From: Dermanyssus gallinae
Taxonomy: Eukaryota; Arthropoda; Arachnida; Mesostigmata; Dermanyssidae
Direction of reading: 5' to 3'
NCBI GenBank assembly: GCA_003439945.1
Contig: QVRM01007053.1
Coordinates: 124,001-188,000 of the forward strand
Length of the DNA: 64,000 nt
The notes below the pieces were generated by a model that did no database searches, was not told the origin of the DNA, and worked only from the letters and a program-made list of their open reading frames with translations. Below, piece by piece: positions 26,529 through 39,050 of the stretch. Position numbers and translations under genes: made by a program. The stretch's first letter is position 1; every line of letters begins with the position of its first letter.

Positions 26529-26606
26529 CTGACAGGGTAACTATAGCACCGGAGAATTCGCCACTCTTAGTGCAATCCCCACCTTTGATATATATATATA
26601 TATATA
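26500..26606. repeat. two (TA)n tracts at the LINE 3' end
   Basis: TA runs at 26508-26527, directly following the LINE A-tract, and at 26587-26606, with 59 bases between. Confidence 0.93.
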
Positions 26607-27718
26607 GGCACGATTATGCGATCCTGTTTCACAAGATCACGGAATGGATTTAGATGCTCGCTAATTTAGAAAATACAGACTACACTAACTCGACAGTGTT
26701 TTCCTGTAGCCTTCGTTTATCAAGGGTGAAACCTGTCGGTGGACTGCGGCTAGACCTCGTCTGGCTCATGGCGCGCGTCGCCAGCCACACGCGTGTGTTT
26801 ATGATGCAGAAGGAGACACCATAGCGCCACACGCCATTGACTTCGGGCGGAGGCGGATTTTCCGCCCAGATGCTCGATCGGTCGATCGGTCTGCTGGTTA
26901 TGAAGAGCAGAGGTGAGAGTGGAAACCTTGCAATACCAATCAAACGCAAAGCAATCTCGCTGTGCCGGCTGCAGGACATGCGCCAGTGTCGTTCTACTTC
27001 CGCTTCCTTTCTCCGTGTCTGTTCTGGCGAAGGCAACGAAACCCAACCCAACGTACTTGCTGATCATCTGTGTTTCAACTGGTTAGTTAGTGAACTGGCT
27101 AACTGCCATCGTCTAAACGAGAGACGGCATAGTTGCGGGATTATGCCGCCTCGAGTTCGGCGGGGAGCAGTTGCACAAGCAGCAACAACAGGCGGATTTG
27201 TTCTTTATTTTTCGTTTGCTTAACGACAATATATATATATATATATATCTTTTTCTTTTTGTCCTGAAGCTATAGAGGATCTTAGGACGCGGCGCAAAGG
27301 CTTCTGTCGGTGGCAGGTACGACAATGGCCGTACAAATTGGCCCGTACAATTAATCTTTATCAAGCGCGCCAAGCGTGAATACATAGATAGATGGATGAA
27401 TGTATAGATGCGCTACTGGCAGGCCGGGGGGTGACGAAGTCGGCTTGCCCGTGCCTGTGGTGGCTGGCCTGGTGTAACCGCTTCTCCTCAATGATCCGGC
27501 CCGGAGGTCGACTCCGCTGCCGCCGCCGCCGCCGCTTGAGAAATGGGGATAAATGTGGGCCGTCCAACAGCAGCTATGGAATGAAGCCACGCAACAAGCC
27601 GCTGCTGACGCGACCACTTCATTTGTCGTTAGCCGTGGTTGGTGTCTCTGCCACCAACAACCAGCTGTTAGTCACTACCACCCGATCAGACAGGCGCAAT
27701 TCTTGTCTGCTGTACAGT

Positions 27719-27795
27719 AAACAACAACAGCAGTTGCAGCAAATAACAATAATAATAATACCAAACACAACAACAACAACAACTCCACAACAATG
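27719..27795. repeat. (CAA)n / (AAT)n triplet tract
   Basis: CAACAA, CAGCAG and AATAAT triplets in succession, directly visible. Long open frames on both strands here are low-complexity. Confidence 0.88.
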
Positions 27796-28179
27796 AAACA
27801 ATAATAGAACAACAAAGACTACTGATGACTGATGGTGGTTAAACTATGGAGAGCCTGAATCGATCTGGCGTGGCGTGAGTGTGTTAACGGCAGACGGTTT
27901 TGACGGAGCAGGTGTGAGATGAGGCGTTGCATGTGTCCATCGGGCGATTCTGCACGAAGAGCCACGTTTGACACTGATTGTTTATACATTGCAGCTAGCC
28001 ATAGCCATGTGCAAACTTGTTCCCACACGCCAGCTGAATTTTTAAGGCGATGCGCTGCCTTAGGAACGCTGTGAATCGTTGTTTGTCCCCGGCCGATTTT
28101 CCGCTTATGGCCATGACCTCTCGTTCCCGCACGCCCGATGTCTCCGTGATAAAAGGGCAGATGGTGTGCTCGTTCCCTA

Positions 28180-28506
28180 AGACATCGTAGTGACGAGTTT
28201 TGCCCCCTTTGTCGCTTTGAGTGCAACGCCACCTACTGTGCGCGATCTTGTTGCATAGCTCGCCACATATGTGTTTCGAATCGATACGTCCCTGATCAGC
28301 AATTTAGCCCAGGGGGTCGGGGTCATACGGTCTGATCTTATGTTCTCTTCCCTGCACAGATGTGTCGGCTCGACGCGCACGGCAAAACCCGCATGTCTAC
28401 AGGTTCTAACAAGCACATCATTTACGGCATTGTGGCGTGCCTGCTTCATGGGTGCCGCCTCCTTGCAGCTCAGTTTATGGCGACCCTTTGCATCAGCCAT
28501 GTTCAT
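28180..28506 (-). mobile_element. possible retroelement endonuclease-domain remnant
   Basis: The minus-strand frame includes KQARHNAVNDVLVRTCRHAG, FAVRVEPTHL, then IRSDRM and KLLIRDVSIRN. The order resembles the restriction-like endonuclease tail of some retroelements: RHNAV...L...L..AG, VEP, R.PD, then (V)DVTVR. The expected PD is SD here and the second acidic motif is IRDVSIR. No reverse transcriptase is seen upstream. The match is from motif memory and could be wrong. Confidence 0.35.
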
Positions 28507-29113
28507 GCCACAAGAGCATGGATGAGCAGCGAAAACATAAAAGACTCAGACAAAAGCCGCATGCGGTTCTAAATTCCGTGCTTGACAGTACAGTGTCAGG
28601 GTTGTCGTTTGGATGGACGTTCAGTCAGAGACAACACTCCGGTCTTGATGTGTGGGCGTAATGAACCGAGTCTGTCAGACTTGCGTCTTGGAAGCCTTTG
28701 GGGCAGGACTTGGCTTGCGCCAGGGAAATTTTGTCCAGGCTTGATTAGAGTTAAACAGAGTAATAATAATAATCATAGTAACATTATTGATGATGTAGAA
28801 TAATACAGACTCACGCAGGAAACATTTGCTGTTCAGCCGACGACGATTTACTTGGACAATCTCTTAACATCTCCACCATGTATGTGGTGTACTACCTGGC
28901 CGCCCTTCGGCGATACACGTCGATATACTGATATTCAAGTAGTAATCGTAGTGAGCTTACAAATAGCAAAAACAAGTTAAGTACAACACATAATACTACT
29001 TTCATAAAGTGAAATAATATAGAATTACGTCAACAAAAAAAAAACACGACTGTTCAACACACAGCGGGCCACTAGAAACAACTGTTAACAGGACAAACGG
29101 GCAGTATACTTAC

Positions 29114-29224
29114 GCGTGATAGCTCTTCTAGCTTGGCTCGGGCATTTTCTAAGCTCCGCCGTTCCACGTGGTTGTGTGGCGTATGGGCCAGCAGCTCGTG
29201 CAGAGTGATGATGTAGCGCGGAAC
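29114..29224 (-). CDS. RasGRF: RasGRF exon D: DH conserved region 3
   Basis: A 111-base phase 0-0 exon of 37 codons reading [20 protein letters not shown], then [17 protein letters not shown]. With the preceding FLTYPMHQ this rebuilds the RASGRF sequence [36 protein letters not shown]. In RhoGEF proteins this helix carries residues that bind switch regions of the Rho-family GTPase. The acceptor reads GGCTAG, a weak AG with a short pyrimidine run. The donor is GTAAGT. The two introns around this exon are the longest in the window, at about 16.9 and 12.5 kb. Confidence 0.96.
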
Positions 29225-29788
29225 CTAGCCAGCGGCAGTATGAAAATGAACCGTGTAAAACGACACAAGATCAACAAAGTTAGATGGATTACGCACAGAA
29301 ATCGCATCAACGAACACTTGGTCCTCCAGATAGCTATCAGCCTTGACTGATAAGTCAGCGATCGCCACACCTACTCTTTTCATCGTTGCTTAATAACGAC
29401 AGGAACATTAGCCAGCTACTTATTATACTAGTACTACCAGCTACTGAGTTTAGACTTTACTGAGTTTCTTAAATATACCAGCTACTGAGTATAAACTAAG
29501 CAGCATTAACAGCATAACGACACACGTTATAGCCAAATAGTAACAAAGCATCCGTGCGCTGCTCAGAAAGATCGGCTGTCTAACTGAATGTGCAGGTGCA
29601 CCCCCGGTCTGCTGTATTGATGTCAAGCGGCGCCCTTATTTTGGTCGTCGCTCGGAGCCAGTTAGCGCACGATATCGACAATGTCTGAATAACAATACAG
29701 GTCGGCTGTTTCACAATCTGCCGAAGTAGCAGGGAGATATATCGGTGAAAGAGCTACTGAATGAGCATTGCCTTGTCATCGTCGATAC

Positions 29789-29844
<56 letters not shown>
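29789..29844. repeat. (TAA)n microsatellite
   Basis: A perfect TAA/ATA triplet tract of about 56 bases, directly visible. Confidence 0.96.
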
Positions 29845-29845
<1 letters not shown>

Positions 29846-30890
29846 GCGAACACTAAGCAGGCCCATTAGCATTAGTATTCATTGTCATTATTATAATGAT
29901 TAGCATTGTTGTTTCTGACTATGACTGTCGTTTTACGCATGATAACTCAAAAATGCGGACTGTACTTCTGTTATGCCGGTACGACGCTATGTGGCATAAA
30001 GCTGGGTAATGAATGGTTGAGACGTCCCGTCGGTCGGCGTTCGACTGCGGGCGCTTATTTCGGCGGCTTACGGGGGTGTCGTAAAGTGAAAGGGACTCAA
30101 GTGGCTGCATAAACTCGCCATATTACGCAAAGATTACCGCCATTTATGATCTGGCCCGGCCAATCTGACAAAAGCTACTAACCCAATCTGACCCAAATGC
30201 TTAGAAAGATATAGCCTCCAAGAGGCCGGACATGTTTAGACATCGAATGTTTTCCAACTGTACTTTCTCGCAGCCCGGCCGCAATCTCTCAGCAGTGTGG
30301 TTTATAATCTATTCTTAAAGAATGCCGCTCTGCAAGAATTCGATCAATTCAGGGGTCAAACCGGCGATACCTCGGTAGACGACCAACCAATCACGAGCCT
30401 AGTGGCTCTCTAAATATAAAGTATATTTCAAAGGTCAAAACAGACTTTGATATACATGGCGGCGGTGGAAAGCGGTAAATTAGATACGAGCAAAAAGGGA
30501 ATAATGACACACTACGCCTAGTTAAAACAGCCACATGACATGAGCGCGAATCATTATTAGTTGCCGCACTCCTTTCAATCCATTGGTAGTCAGTGTACGG
30601 TGCCAAGCAACACCTAGAATCAGAATTCGGACTAATTCGATCTGCACGAGATAGACGATCGTACACATTTTTGAGAAACTTGTCTTGTTCCTTCGATGAG
30701 TCTGACTGCTCTAGAAGAGGACTACTCGTCTTGCTACTCTATAAACCCAATCGCATTCTGTATCATCAATTATTGGAATTCGTTCTGGTATTCAATCTGT
30801 TGAGTTTTTACCGGCCTTACCTATATCGATACTTGAATCAGCGTTGATTTTTTTGAGATGTGTGTAAATATATACACACACATATATACA

Positions 30891-32088
30891 CAGGGTGCAG
30901 CGGTTAAACTGGATCAAACTTCGGCGGGATACCGCTAAGCGATCTCGCATCATGTCTCGTATCCAACCAGAGCCTGTTTCAAGTAGAACGTGAGCAAACA
31001 CCAACCGTGGCCGAGCAACTGCGTCTAACGAATTTCAGCAAAGATCAGCTATTGTTCTCGCTTTTTTTGCCGGACGGACCCCTAATGAGATTATAAAGTC
31101 CTTCCGTGTTCCGAAAACGATAGCTTACAAGATTACGAGTAAGTATGCGGCTGCAGAACAAGCGGATCGGGTTCCCACACAGCCGTCAAATGCGCGCTCT
31201 GAGCTCGAAGTTTGATGCGCCATGGAGAGGGAACCATCCGTCGAAGTGATCACGCGGATCTTAAGTATCAGTCTTACAGTATAAAAGTCAGACAAAATCC
31301 CTCTGAGGCCGAGCAAACAGGCTTGCTCGGTGCCATGTGCTTCTGGCTTCGCTCAAACACAATGCAGCAGTTCGTGCTTTATAATTTTCTGACGAGAAGA
31401 TCTTCACCACAAACCCCAAAATCGGCCAGCGATAAGATTATTGGTCCTTGTTTACAATACAGCAGATGGATTACATGTCTGTAATGTGGGAAGAAAACAT
31501 TTCTAGGTTTTGTGCATGTCCTAAGAGTGATGTCTGGCGAAAAAAAGCGTGGAGGCACCGTACTTTCCAAAAGAGCTAAACAGTGACACAGAGAGTCTAT
31601 TTGCGTATCCTGCAAACTGTAGTAGAACCGCGGATAATGCCGTAGCCTGTTGCCGATGTTTTGCAATACGTGTTTCAACAGAACGGCGCCTTCGCTCATA
31701 TCAGCCGTTTAGTTCAACGTTGGCTAGCGGAGCTTATGAGCGTGTTCTGGGGTAAGCACTCGTGGCTGTCTAGCAGTACAGATTTAAATCCCCTAGGCTA
31801 CTATATGTGGAGCGTAATTGAGCGAGAGTCCCAAAAACTTGACATTCAAATACAGACTCGCACACAGCCAGCACTCAACATACATTGACACCTAAGCCGC
31901 TTAAGGGCATCCTGCAAAACCTGCTTGTAAGCGGTTTTGGTGTGAGTTGGAAACTGTGAGTTAATTAGGCGTGATTACATGAAATAAATAGGTAATCACA
32001 ATTTCATTAAAATATTTGTTTTCATTTGGACATAGTATTTGAACTAAGCGGCATCAAGTATTCCCGATTTGCACTCTGCTGCAGCCTG
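30891..32088 (+). mobile_element. near-full-length, inactive mariner-type DNA transposon
   Basis: The left end CAGGGTGCAGC at 30891 is mirrored by an imperfect inverted copy (CAGGCTGCAGC on the minus strand) ending at 32088. A TA follows directly on the right. Inside, plus-strand pieces give a helix-turn-helix region (QQRSAIVLAFFAGRTPNEII, then KSFRVPKTIAYKIT), a first catalytic segment FSDEKIFTTNPKIGQR near 31390, YVFQQNGAFAHISRLVQRW near 31663 and STDLNPLGYYMWSVIERES near 31780. The second catalytic aspartate (QQDGAPAH in relatives) is asparagine. Stops and frame changes split the ORF. Length of about 1.2 kb is usual for mariner elements. It is not functional. Confidence 0.88.
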
Positions 32089-32251
32089 TATGCATGTTAG
32101 GCTGTCGCTGTATACACACTTTTGTCGTATACAAGCAGGTCTACCATGAGCTACTTCGGCTAGTTTAAGTGTTAGGCTTGATTCAATTTTGTTATGCTTT
32201 ACTGAATGGGCAACACACTGTTGAAGTTCCGAGGCCCAGGAATGTAAGTCC

Positions 32252-32253
<2 letters not shown>

Positions 32254-32298
<45 letters not shown>
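32254..32298. repeat. (TA)n microsatellite
   Basis: About 45 bases of TA repeat, about 170 bases beyond the mariner's right end. Confidence 0.95.
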
Positions 32299-32301
<3 letters not shown>

Positions 32302-33136
32302 TCTGAAGGAGAATAGAGATATTGCGTTATTAAAGAGAACCTATAGACGGGTGTTGTGTGGCTTTGTCCGCTCTAGCTCGGATATACGCGCTGTTCACCG
32401 TGCCTGTGTGGGGGTGTGGGGGTGTGAGTATAAGCGTTCGGTACTCGTGGCTGGGCACGTTGTTCACGCCATCGGCAGCCTTCGAGGCCGCGATGATTAT
32501 AACTCCTGAGTGCGTAACACTGCTTGTGATAGACGTCGGTTATGAAGAGAAAACACAGAGTAGCAGGAGTGTGGTCCTAACCGCAGAAGTCGTAGTAGCA
32601 GCGGTAGCAGTGGCAACAGTAGTAGTCGTAGCGATGGTCGCAGTGGTCGTAGTAGTAAGGAGAACCGTAGCAACAGGCGCAGTAAGGAGGCAAGAACGAA
32701 TGGAGGGCGCCTCAGGGTTCATCCAGCCGTCGAGGCGTTGCGGCTTCCGGTGCCACCATCCTGAGCTAGCCTGCTCGTCCTGCGGCGCTCCTGGCCAATA
32801 AGGAGAACCGCGACGACGGATTAGCCTATCGGCTACCCCATTTCCTAGCTACAGCTCTATTCCCTCTGTGTCAACCCCTCCACCCCTCCTCCCTCCCTCC
32901 CTCCTCGACTCTCGCCCCATCCCAGCCCAGGCCAGGCTCGTCTGGCTTGTCCGGCCGCAGCAGCTCGCAAGATGAGTTATGCTATGCCATGCTCTTATCT
33001 AAATGCATGGTATTTCCTTCTCGTATTGCGGCCACTTGTAACGTTGCACACGAAACGATTGCTGCCTATTCATCCAGCATGTCGGCGGTTGCCTATTGTG
33101 TCTGCTCATGATTAACGTATATTTAAATAGGAAACG

Positions 33137-33137
<1 letters not shown>

Positions 33138-33168
<31 letters not shown>
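33138..33168. repeat. (TA)n microsatellite
   Basis: About 30 bases of TA repeat followed by a short GA-rich run. Confidence 0.93.
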
Positions 33169-33170
<2 letters not shown>

Positions 33171-33999
33171 AGAGAGAGGGAGAAAATAAAGGTCTGACGT
33201 AAACTTAGACACAAGGTTTGGTTAATAATAAAGGTAGAAATAATATTAGAAGCCTTTTACTGCTTTAGTATCTAGAAGGAATTACGCTGGAAATGTCTGC
33301 TGTACACAACATCCGCGATAACAGTTTGAAACATAACCGCCTAGCGGGTGACGATGATTACAATGCTAAATGCAGCAGCCATGATGAAACAAATAACACC
33401 GAAGTGACGTTTACATGTATATGTGTGATTCAACGTGACCGCCTTAGTTCGTAATCCACTAGCTTTGTTCCACGTGGAAAACGTACGATGGAGGATTATT
33501 CCTACAACCTGTAGCCTTAGCATGCTAAATCGGTTTCGTAGCAGCCAGCATTAGTGCCAACACAATTGTCCCGATATGCTGTCTTACTTTACGTCAATCC
33601 TTGCAGGCCCAAAAAAGAAGCATGGCCCATCGCATTTATTCCTTGCGATATCTGAATCGAATATTGCTACGCATGCAGTACGTTGTCGTTAGAGGCGCTG
33701 ATCTCTCTTACTCTCTCTCTACATATCTCTCTCTTTCTCTCTCTCTCTATATATATAAATATATATATACACACACAAGAGGCAGGAGGGGCGAGAGAGT
33801 GCATACGTGTTGAAGCTCTTCAGTACGGCAGCTGCGGTAAAGTGGCGACTTTGTCTGTAGATGATGAAATGAGAAGACCTTCTCTTTTGATCGCTTTGAC
33901 GGAGCTCTCAAGTCACGGTCAGCTTCCCGTTTGCTATCCATTGGTCCATCGTGTTCCGCACCGTCCCGATTCCCCGTTTATGTAGCTCACCTGGGTATC

Positions 34000-34900
34000 G
34001 ACCTACAGCAGTAGCTGAGGGTGGCGGCTGCTCCTTAGCTGCTTACGTGTCGCCCGCCGTCTTCTCCGTAATAGAGAAGACCAGTAGTAGTAGTAGTAGT
34101 AGTAGTCCTCATAGAAGAAGTCGTAGCCAGCCGTGGACGTCGTAGTGGCGAAAACGTAGCAAACGGGCCGCCAAGCTAGGAGGCCGGGGGCGATCGCAGG
34201 CCAAGCTGCAGCTAGCAGGCGACCCCCCGGGGCGGGGGGGGGGGGGGCTCTTGTAGGCTCGCGACTCACCTGATCTTAGTTCTCTATCTATCTATCTCTC
34301 TCTCGCTCGCTTCTTTCATTTCCGGTCGTCGTGTTCGTCGAATGAACGACGACGACGCCCGACAGATGCGAATGCGGTGAGTGGGTGCGGAGGTGGCGCG
34401 GGGGGGAGGTGGTCGAGGCGAGTTATCAATTCGAGCCACGTTGACGCCGCGGGGTATCGACGGCAACGTGGCTCTCCTATTTCTGCTCGTCCCCCTTGTC
34501 GTCGCCCTTCTCCTCGTTCTTATACAACTTCGTCGTCGTCGTTGTCTTGCCTATCGCTTTAGCGGCAGTGCCGGTAGAGGCGGCAGCGGGGAGTTACGGG
34601 AGCCGCAGGGGAGCCGCGGCCAGCGGGGGGGGCGGCGGCGACGACGACGATGACGCTAATGGGGATGGCGGAGGGGCGGCAACCCTGGCCGCACTGGCGA
34701 CCACGTAAACGCAGGCAGCTAGATAGATAGATAGATCTACGCCAAACTTCCACCGCGGATGCCGTAACCGTTGAGCTATCGCCACCACAGCCGCGACAGC
34801 GTTAGCGCCGGCGGCCGCAAAGGAAGCAGCAGGAACAGCCGTGGTAGCAGCCCCAGTCGGAACAGGAGCAACTCCACTAGCAACAACTGGGTCGCGAGCC
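34000..34900. repeat. GC-rich triplet island
   Basis: Contains (GTA)n at about 34082-34104, a poly-G run near 34236-34250, CGTCGT and CGACGA triplets and a GATA-type run near 34720. Several frames stay open because of composition (60-90 codons). No domain is recognisable in any frame. Confidence 0.75.
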
Positions 34901-35309
34901 TCGCTTAGACACGGTGCAGGTTTAGTGAGAGCTGCACATCTAAGGAGATGATAAAAAAAACAAGCGCCTTTGGCCAGTCTTTATCCGTTATTCCTCTATA
35001 TCTCTCTCCCTCTCTTTCTCCTTCCCTCGATTTGCCTGTCTCGCTGCTCTCGGCCTCAGAGCCATTAGCTTCTGCGTCACAACAGTGCTTCATCGTAGAT
35101 ATCAGGAGGAAAGTGAGAACAGAAAAAAACAGTGAAGAAGGAGAAAGCAAAAAAGCAGGGTTGGAGTAGAACCCCTCACCAAAGAACAAGCGGCCAAAGT
35201 AAACTCGGTTCGAGAGTTGTTCTAGTGTCCACAAAAGCGGCTGGAAAGAATGAGGAAAAAGTAAAAAGCCACCTGGCTGTCGGTCCACCTGTGTATGTGT
35301 GTGTCAGGG

Positions 35310-35520
35310 GTTATGGTGGCGAAACTCTAAAAACGACTATGTGCCTGACGTTGAAGTGTCTTAACCCGCCATACAAGCCCGATGGCCGACAGTGAAAGAA
35401 AGGTGTCGCAAAATTAAAATTGGCAGAAACAATTTGATTCAAAAAAGAACTATAAACCAAGAATGCGTCTACTTAGGCATACTTTGACACGAGCAAATCG
35501 ATTGCAAACAGTTAGTTGCA

Positions 35521-35551
<31 letters not shown>

Positions 35552-36160
35552 GGAAAAGATGTTTGACAGCGTTAATATAACAAACTCTCCTAACAGCGCT
35601 TGGCAATAAAAAATATATTGAAACAAAACAATTACGAAACTTAATCGTGTCCAAATCTACAGTGCCCATCGATATACAAGCAGTTTGGCGGGCGGTGAAA
35701 TAAACTCTTGACGACTAAATATCAATTGCGTACAAACGGCGGACATCCTCAACGAGCGGACTTCAGATCGACAAAGTACCTGTGGCCTATTTGCCTTCAC
35801 TGTCGTATCCGTTTTTTTCAAAAGAACCTAAAAAATATCATTTAATATGACCTCGTGAGCTGTACATGTTCACTCATGTGGATGAGTTTAAGGGGGTCCG
35901 TCCTGAAGTCGCTCTGAGTGAACTTTAAGAAGCACAAAACTGCTCGTAAGAAAATTATAATTGATGGGACTCTTAGCGAGTGGACAGAGCTCTACAATGG
36001 CCCACGATGCGCTTCGAAACATGTATATATGGCTAGTCGTTATGTCTGATTTCAGTTGTGCAAGTAGTTTCCGAACTAACGTAGGCAATCAGCTGCTTGT
36101 CTTTTATAAGCCAACTCGAGTAGGAATTTTTATGCACGCAAACGTTTAAACATTGAATAT
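35310..36160 (+). mobile_element. LINE reverse-transcriptase C-terminal fragment
   Basis: Plus-strand frames read ETLKTTMCLTLKCLNPPY, then KIKIGRNNLIQKRTINQE followed by CVYLGI. This is the pattern of R1/LOA-type elements after the active site: S..KT....LKG.L...P.IKI....I.....YLGI. Further on, IIIDGTLSEWTELYNGP is like the later LDEWQ.RW..S.KG segment, and VGNQLLVFYKPTR may be the Q.LTGHG segment. A (TA)n tract (35525-35550) is embedded. Frames are broken and no 5' part is present. Confidence 0.55.
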
Positions 36161-36235
36161 TACGAAATTCTGTCAAGAACGCTAGGCCACGAGAATCAGC
36201 CATGCTGCATTAGTCAATAAGATAAAAGAACAAAA

Positions 36236-36237
<2 letters not shown>

Positions 36238-36268
<31 letters not shown>
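36238..36268. repeat. (TA)n microsatellite
   Basis: About 30 bases of TA repeat after a short A run, close to the right limit of the LINE fragment. Confidence 0.94.
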
Positions 36269-36273
<5 letters not shown>

Positions 36274-37727
36274 CAAACAATTTAGTTGCTAATGCGCCAA
36301 AACGAGATGTACAGTAGTTATCGTTAAAAAAAATTGTAAATCCGTAACATCACTATTCGAAGCGTTATAAGACTACTCGGCAAGCAGCACTTGCATAAGA
36401 TGTTCCCAACAACTGACTGAACAACAGTTCCCGACAGTGCGACTGAAACCATTTCTCACCAAAACCTTATCCAATTGTTGTAGAGAGTTGTTGGTAGTCG
36501 GCTTCTATCGAAAGATGTGCCCGCACGACTTTCTCCAATTATAGCAGTTGTCGCGTTCTTAGTAGCGCGTGTGTAACTTTCCACATAATGACCAATTGTG
36601 TGTACACATATGTATGACGAAATGCAATGGTATCCAACCTAACTCGAGCCGATTGAATGGAAGTTCACCTGCGCCAGTCGCCGCGCAGTGGAACCGAGCG
36701 TTATGATGACGACCATAAAATCGCCATTAGTTCACGCGACCGGTCTGTTCCAACAGGTGTATATATATGTGTGTGTGTGTAGGTGTGTCAGCGTGTGTCA
36801 GCGTGTGTATACGCTGTGTCAAATCAAGGTCGAGGAATTTGAAAGCGACGCGCCCGCCCGCGCTCCGCCGCCAACAATTCCATCACGCAGCTGTTTCCGT
36901 CCGTTAACGAGCCGTGTTCGCTCCTGCCGGCTGCGACTGTGGCAGCCGGCAACGTCGTCGTCACGACAATGAGATCTCATGTTCTCATGTCGCTGACGTG
37001 CACTGAAGTGCAGCAGAACGACGACGACGACGACGACGACAATGGTGGCGACGACGACAGACAGACAGACACCAACACAAGCCACAACCAGATCGGGGGC
37101 GCTGTCAGAGGGTGGTGGCAAGGCGACCGAGTTACTGGATAAGGTACGCCGTCAGGAACAAACCGGCATTTGCACTGCAAAGCTGCGCTGTCATCGACAG
37201 CCATGAGGCGATCAAGCGGTGGTCTCGCTCCATTGTTGGTGGGCTTGAAACACATCGAGAGAGAGAGAGAGGGCGCGCGAAAGAAAGCGAGAGCACGCGA
37301 TGAAGAGAGATTCGTCGCACGAAAACGAGATGCAGGCAAAGAGATAGGAAATCCATCCAAACGGGATTCCAATTCTGCTGAAGAAGCCTATTCTGCTGAG
37401 GCTGCTGCTGCTGCCGATGCTGCTTGCCGCAGATCAGCCCCGTGCTGCCGGCCGAATAGCATCTTCAGCTCAAGCACTCAAGTCCGCCGAGGCAACCCCG
37501 GCACAGCCCGAAATCTATCGTCGGTTGCCTGGCGTTGCTACGCGTTCGTTACACTCGACATTCATATCATTATCACCCCCCCCCCCCAAGCTTACAACCA
37601 GATGCGATAGGGGAGAAGACACGACACTAGCGCTGCACCTTCGAACTAAGGCCGTGGTGTCCCAGATCGGCGTGCCGCAGTGTGCAAAACAAGTAGTGCC
37701 ATGTAATCACAATCCTGTTTGAACGAT

Positions 37728-37728
<1 letters not shown>

Positions 37729-37808
<80 letters not shown>
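37729..37808. repeat. (CA)n-(TA)n compound microsatellite
   Basis: About 13 bases of CA repeat merging into about 65 bases of uninterrupted TA repeat, among the longest pure TA tracts here. Confidence 0.96.
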
Positions 37809-37811
<3 letters not shown>

Positions 37812-38714
37812 ATCTCCACAGTTATATGTGAAGCAGATCGGCTCAATCATTACAGCTCTGTCAATCTGCCCAAACACTCTCTGGCACAATGTATTAATTT
37901 CGCGATGCCGCAGGACATATTCCTGTCCTCTCCGTTGTCGCGCCAGCCACAACATCTGAGGCTGAGCGTGGCCGAAACAAACGTGAGGTGTACCGGCATT
38001 GCCTGGTTGCCCACTGCTGGTTGCAGCAGATGGGCCAGTCGCCTACTGTACTATGAAAGGAGACTGGCCAGTGGCTAAAATGTCATCGGGTGTATTACCA
38101 GCTAGGATATCAGCATGTAGCAGTGTGTATAGGTAAATTAATAAAATAAATATTATCCAAGTGTCAGAAAACTTCGTCGAATCGGTTAGGATGGTTGGCC
38201 TCTTTCCTCAGGCCCTTTTCGTTTCCCCAACTACTATTTCGGCATTAGCTGTGAAAAGTGTCAGCCGCTTTCGAGCACCGCACATAATATCTCCCGGATG
38301 AGTTCGGACTCATACACACGAACGCTGGCGGCGTCATGCACGCCGCCATAGGCATACGCATGCCTAGAGACACGTGTTCAGCCTTCTGTCTTGTCTCTGC
38401 CCGCCTGGCAACAGCGCGCGTACTCGGTCTAGTAAAATGCAAGACCTTGCAGTCTTTTCGGCTTTCTGGCACATCCTCGGCTGTGGAACTTGTCCGCGAC
38501 TCGAAGAAATATGTCCGCCGGTGAAAGGCGCCTGTTGGCTGCGAACAGCTAACCACAGTTGCCTGTAACTGGCGCTCCGAAAGATATTAGCAAGCCGGAG
38601 CTACCTGTTGCTTCGCGACGATCGGTGACTAGGGTATTTCTCGGCATGGCGTCTGAATGACATCAGGCTTATCATCAGGCATCGTGTCTGAATGACATAG
38701 TTTAAAATTAAAAA

Positions 38715-39050
38715 TAGTTCTTCAAAGGTTGTTTTTAACTCTAGACTATCATCTGTCCCCTAGGGGCTTGAGCTTAGAGTCGCCATGAGGCATATCTTCA
38801 ATGCACCGCTAGTCGTGCATGCTGAGATATCTGGTTGATATACGCGTAAATAGGGTTTCCCCAGCAGTCTTTGTGGCAGCGTGGCCGTTGCCACAAAGAC
38901 CGTATGATAGCCTCAGCCGTATGATTTATCATATATTCTGGTTAAGCATCACTCAAAGATCGTTCGATCAGCAACGGGGATCGAACCGACGATAGTCTGC
39001 TAGATGATAACCCCGACTAGCGCACTAGTCACCTAGACCACGCCGCCACG
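38715..39050 (-). mobile_element. tRNA-derived SINE, family A, copy 1
   Basis: Read on the minus strand from 39050, it begins GTGGCGGCGTGGTCTAGG, an A-box-like pol III promoter. The B-box GGTTCGATCCC lies about 65 bases further. The tRNA-like head continues into a body shared with the copy at 50572-50850: ATACGGCTGAG, then a late segment ending in AGTTAAAAACAAC. The head does not close an acceptor stem, so this is not a working tRNA gene. No clear target-site duplication was seen. Confidence 0.75.

Larger units (their letters stand above)
16567..29113 (-). other. RasGRF intron between exons D and E (12.5 kb)
   Basis: A GT-AG intron. 16.6-19.4 kb shows no recognised feature. 19.4-21.5 kb is rich in triplet repeats: (CAA)n 19796-19866, (GAA)n 20811-20837, (GTT)n 21398-21457. 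22.69-26.5 kb holds a mariner end and a LINE. 27.4-27.8 kb is triplet-rich, and 28.18-28.5 kb may be an endonuclease scrap. 21540-22540 and 28520-29110 hold nothing identifiable. Confidence 0.8.
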
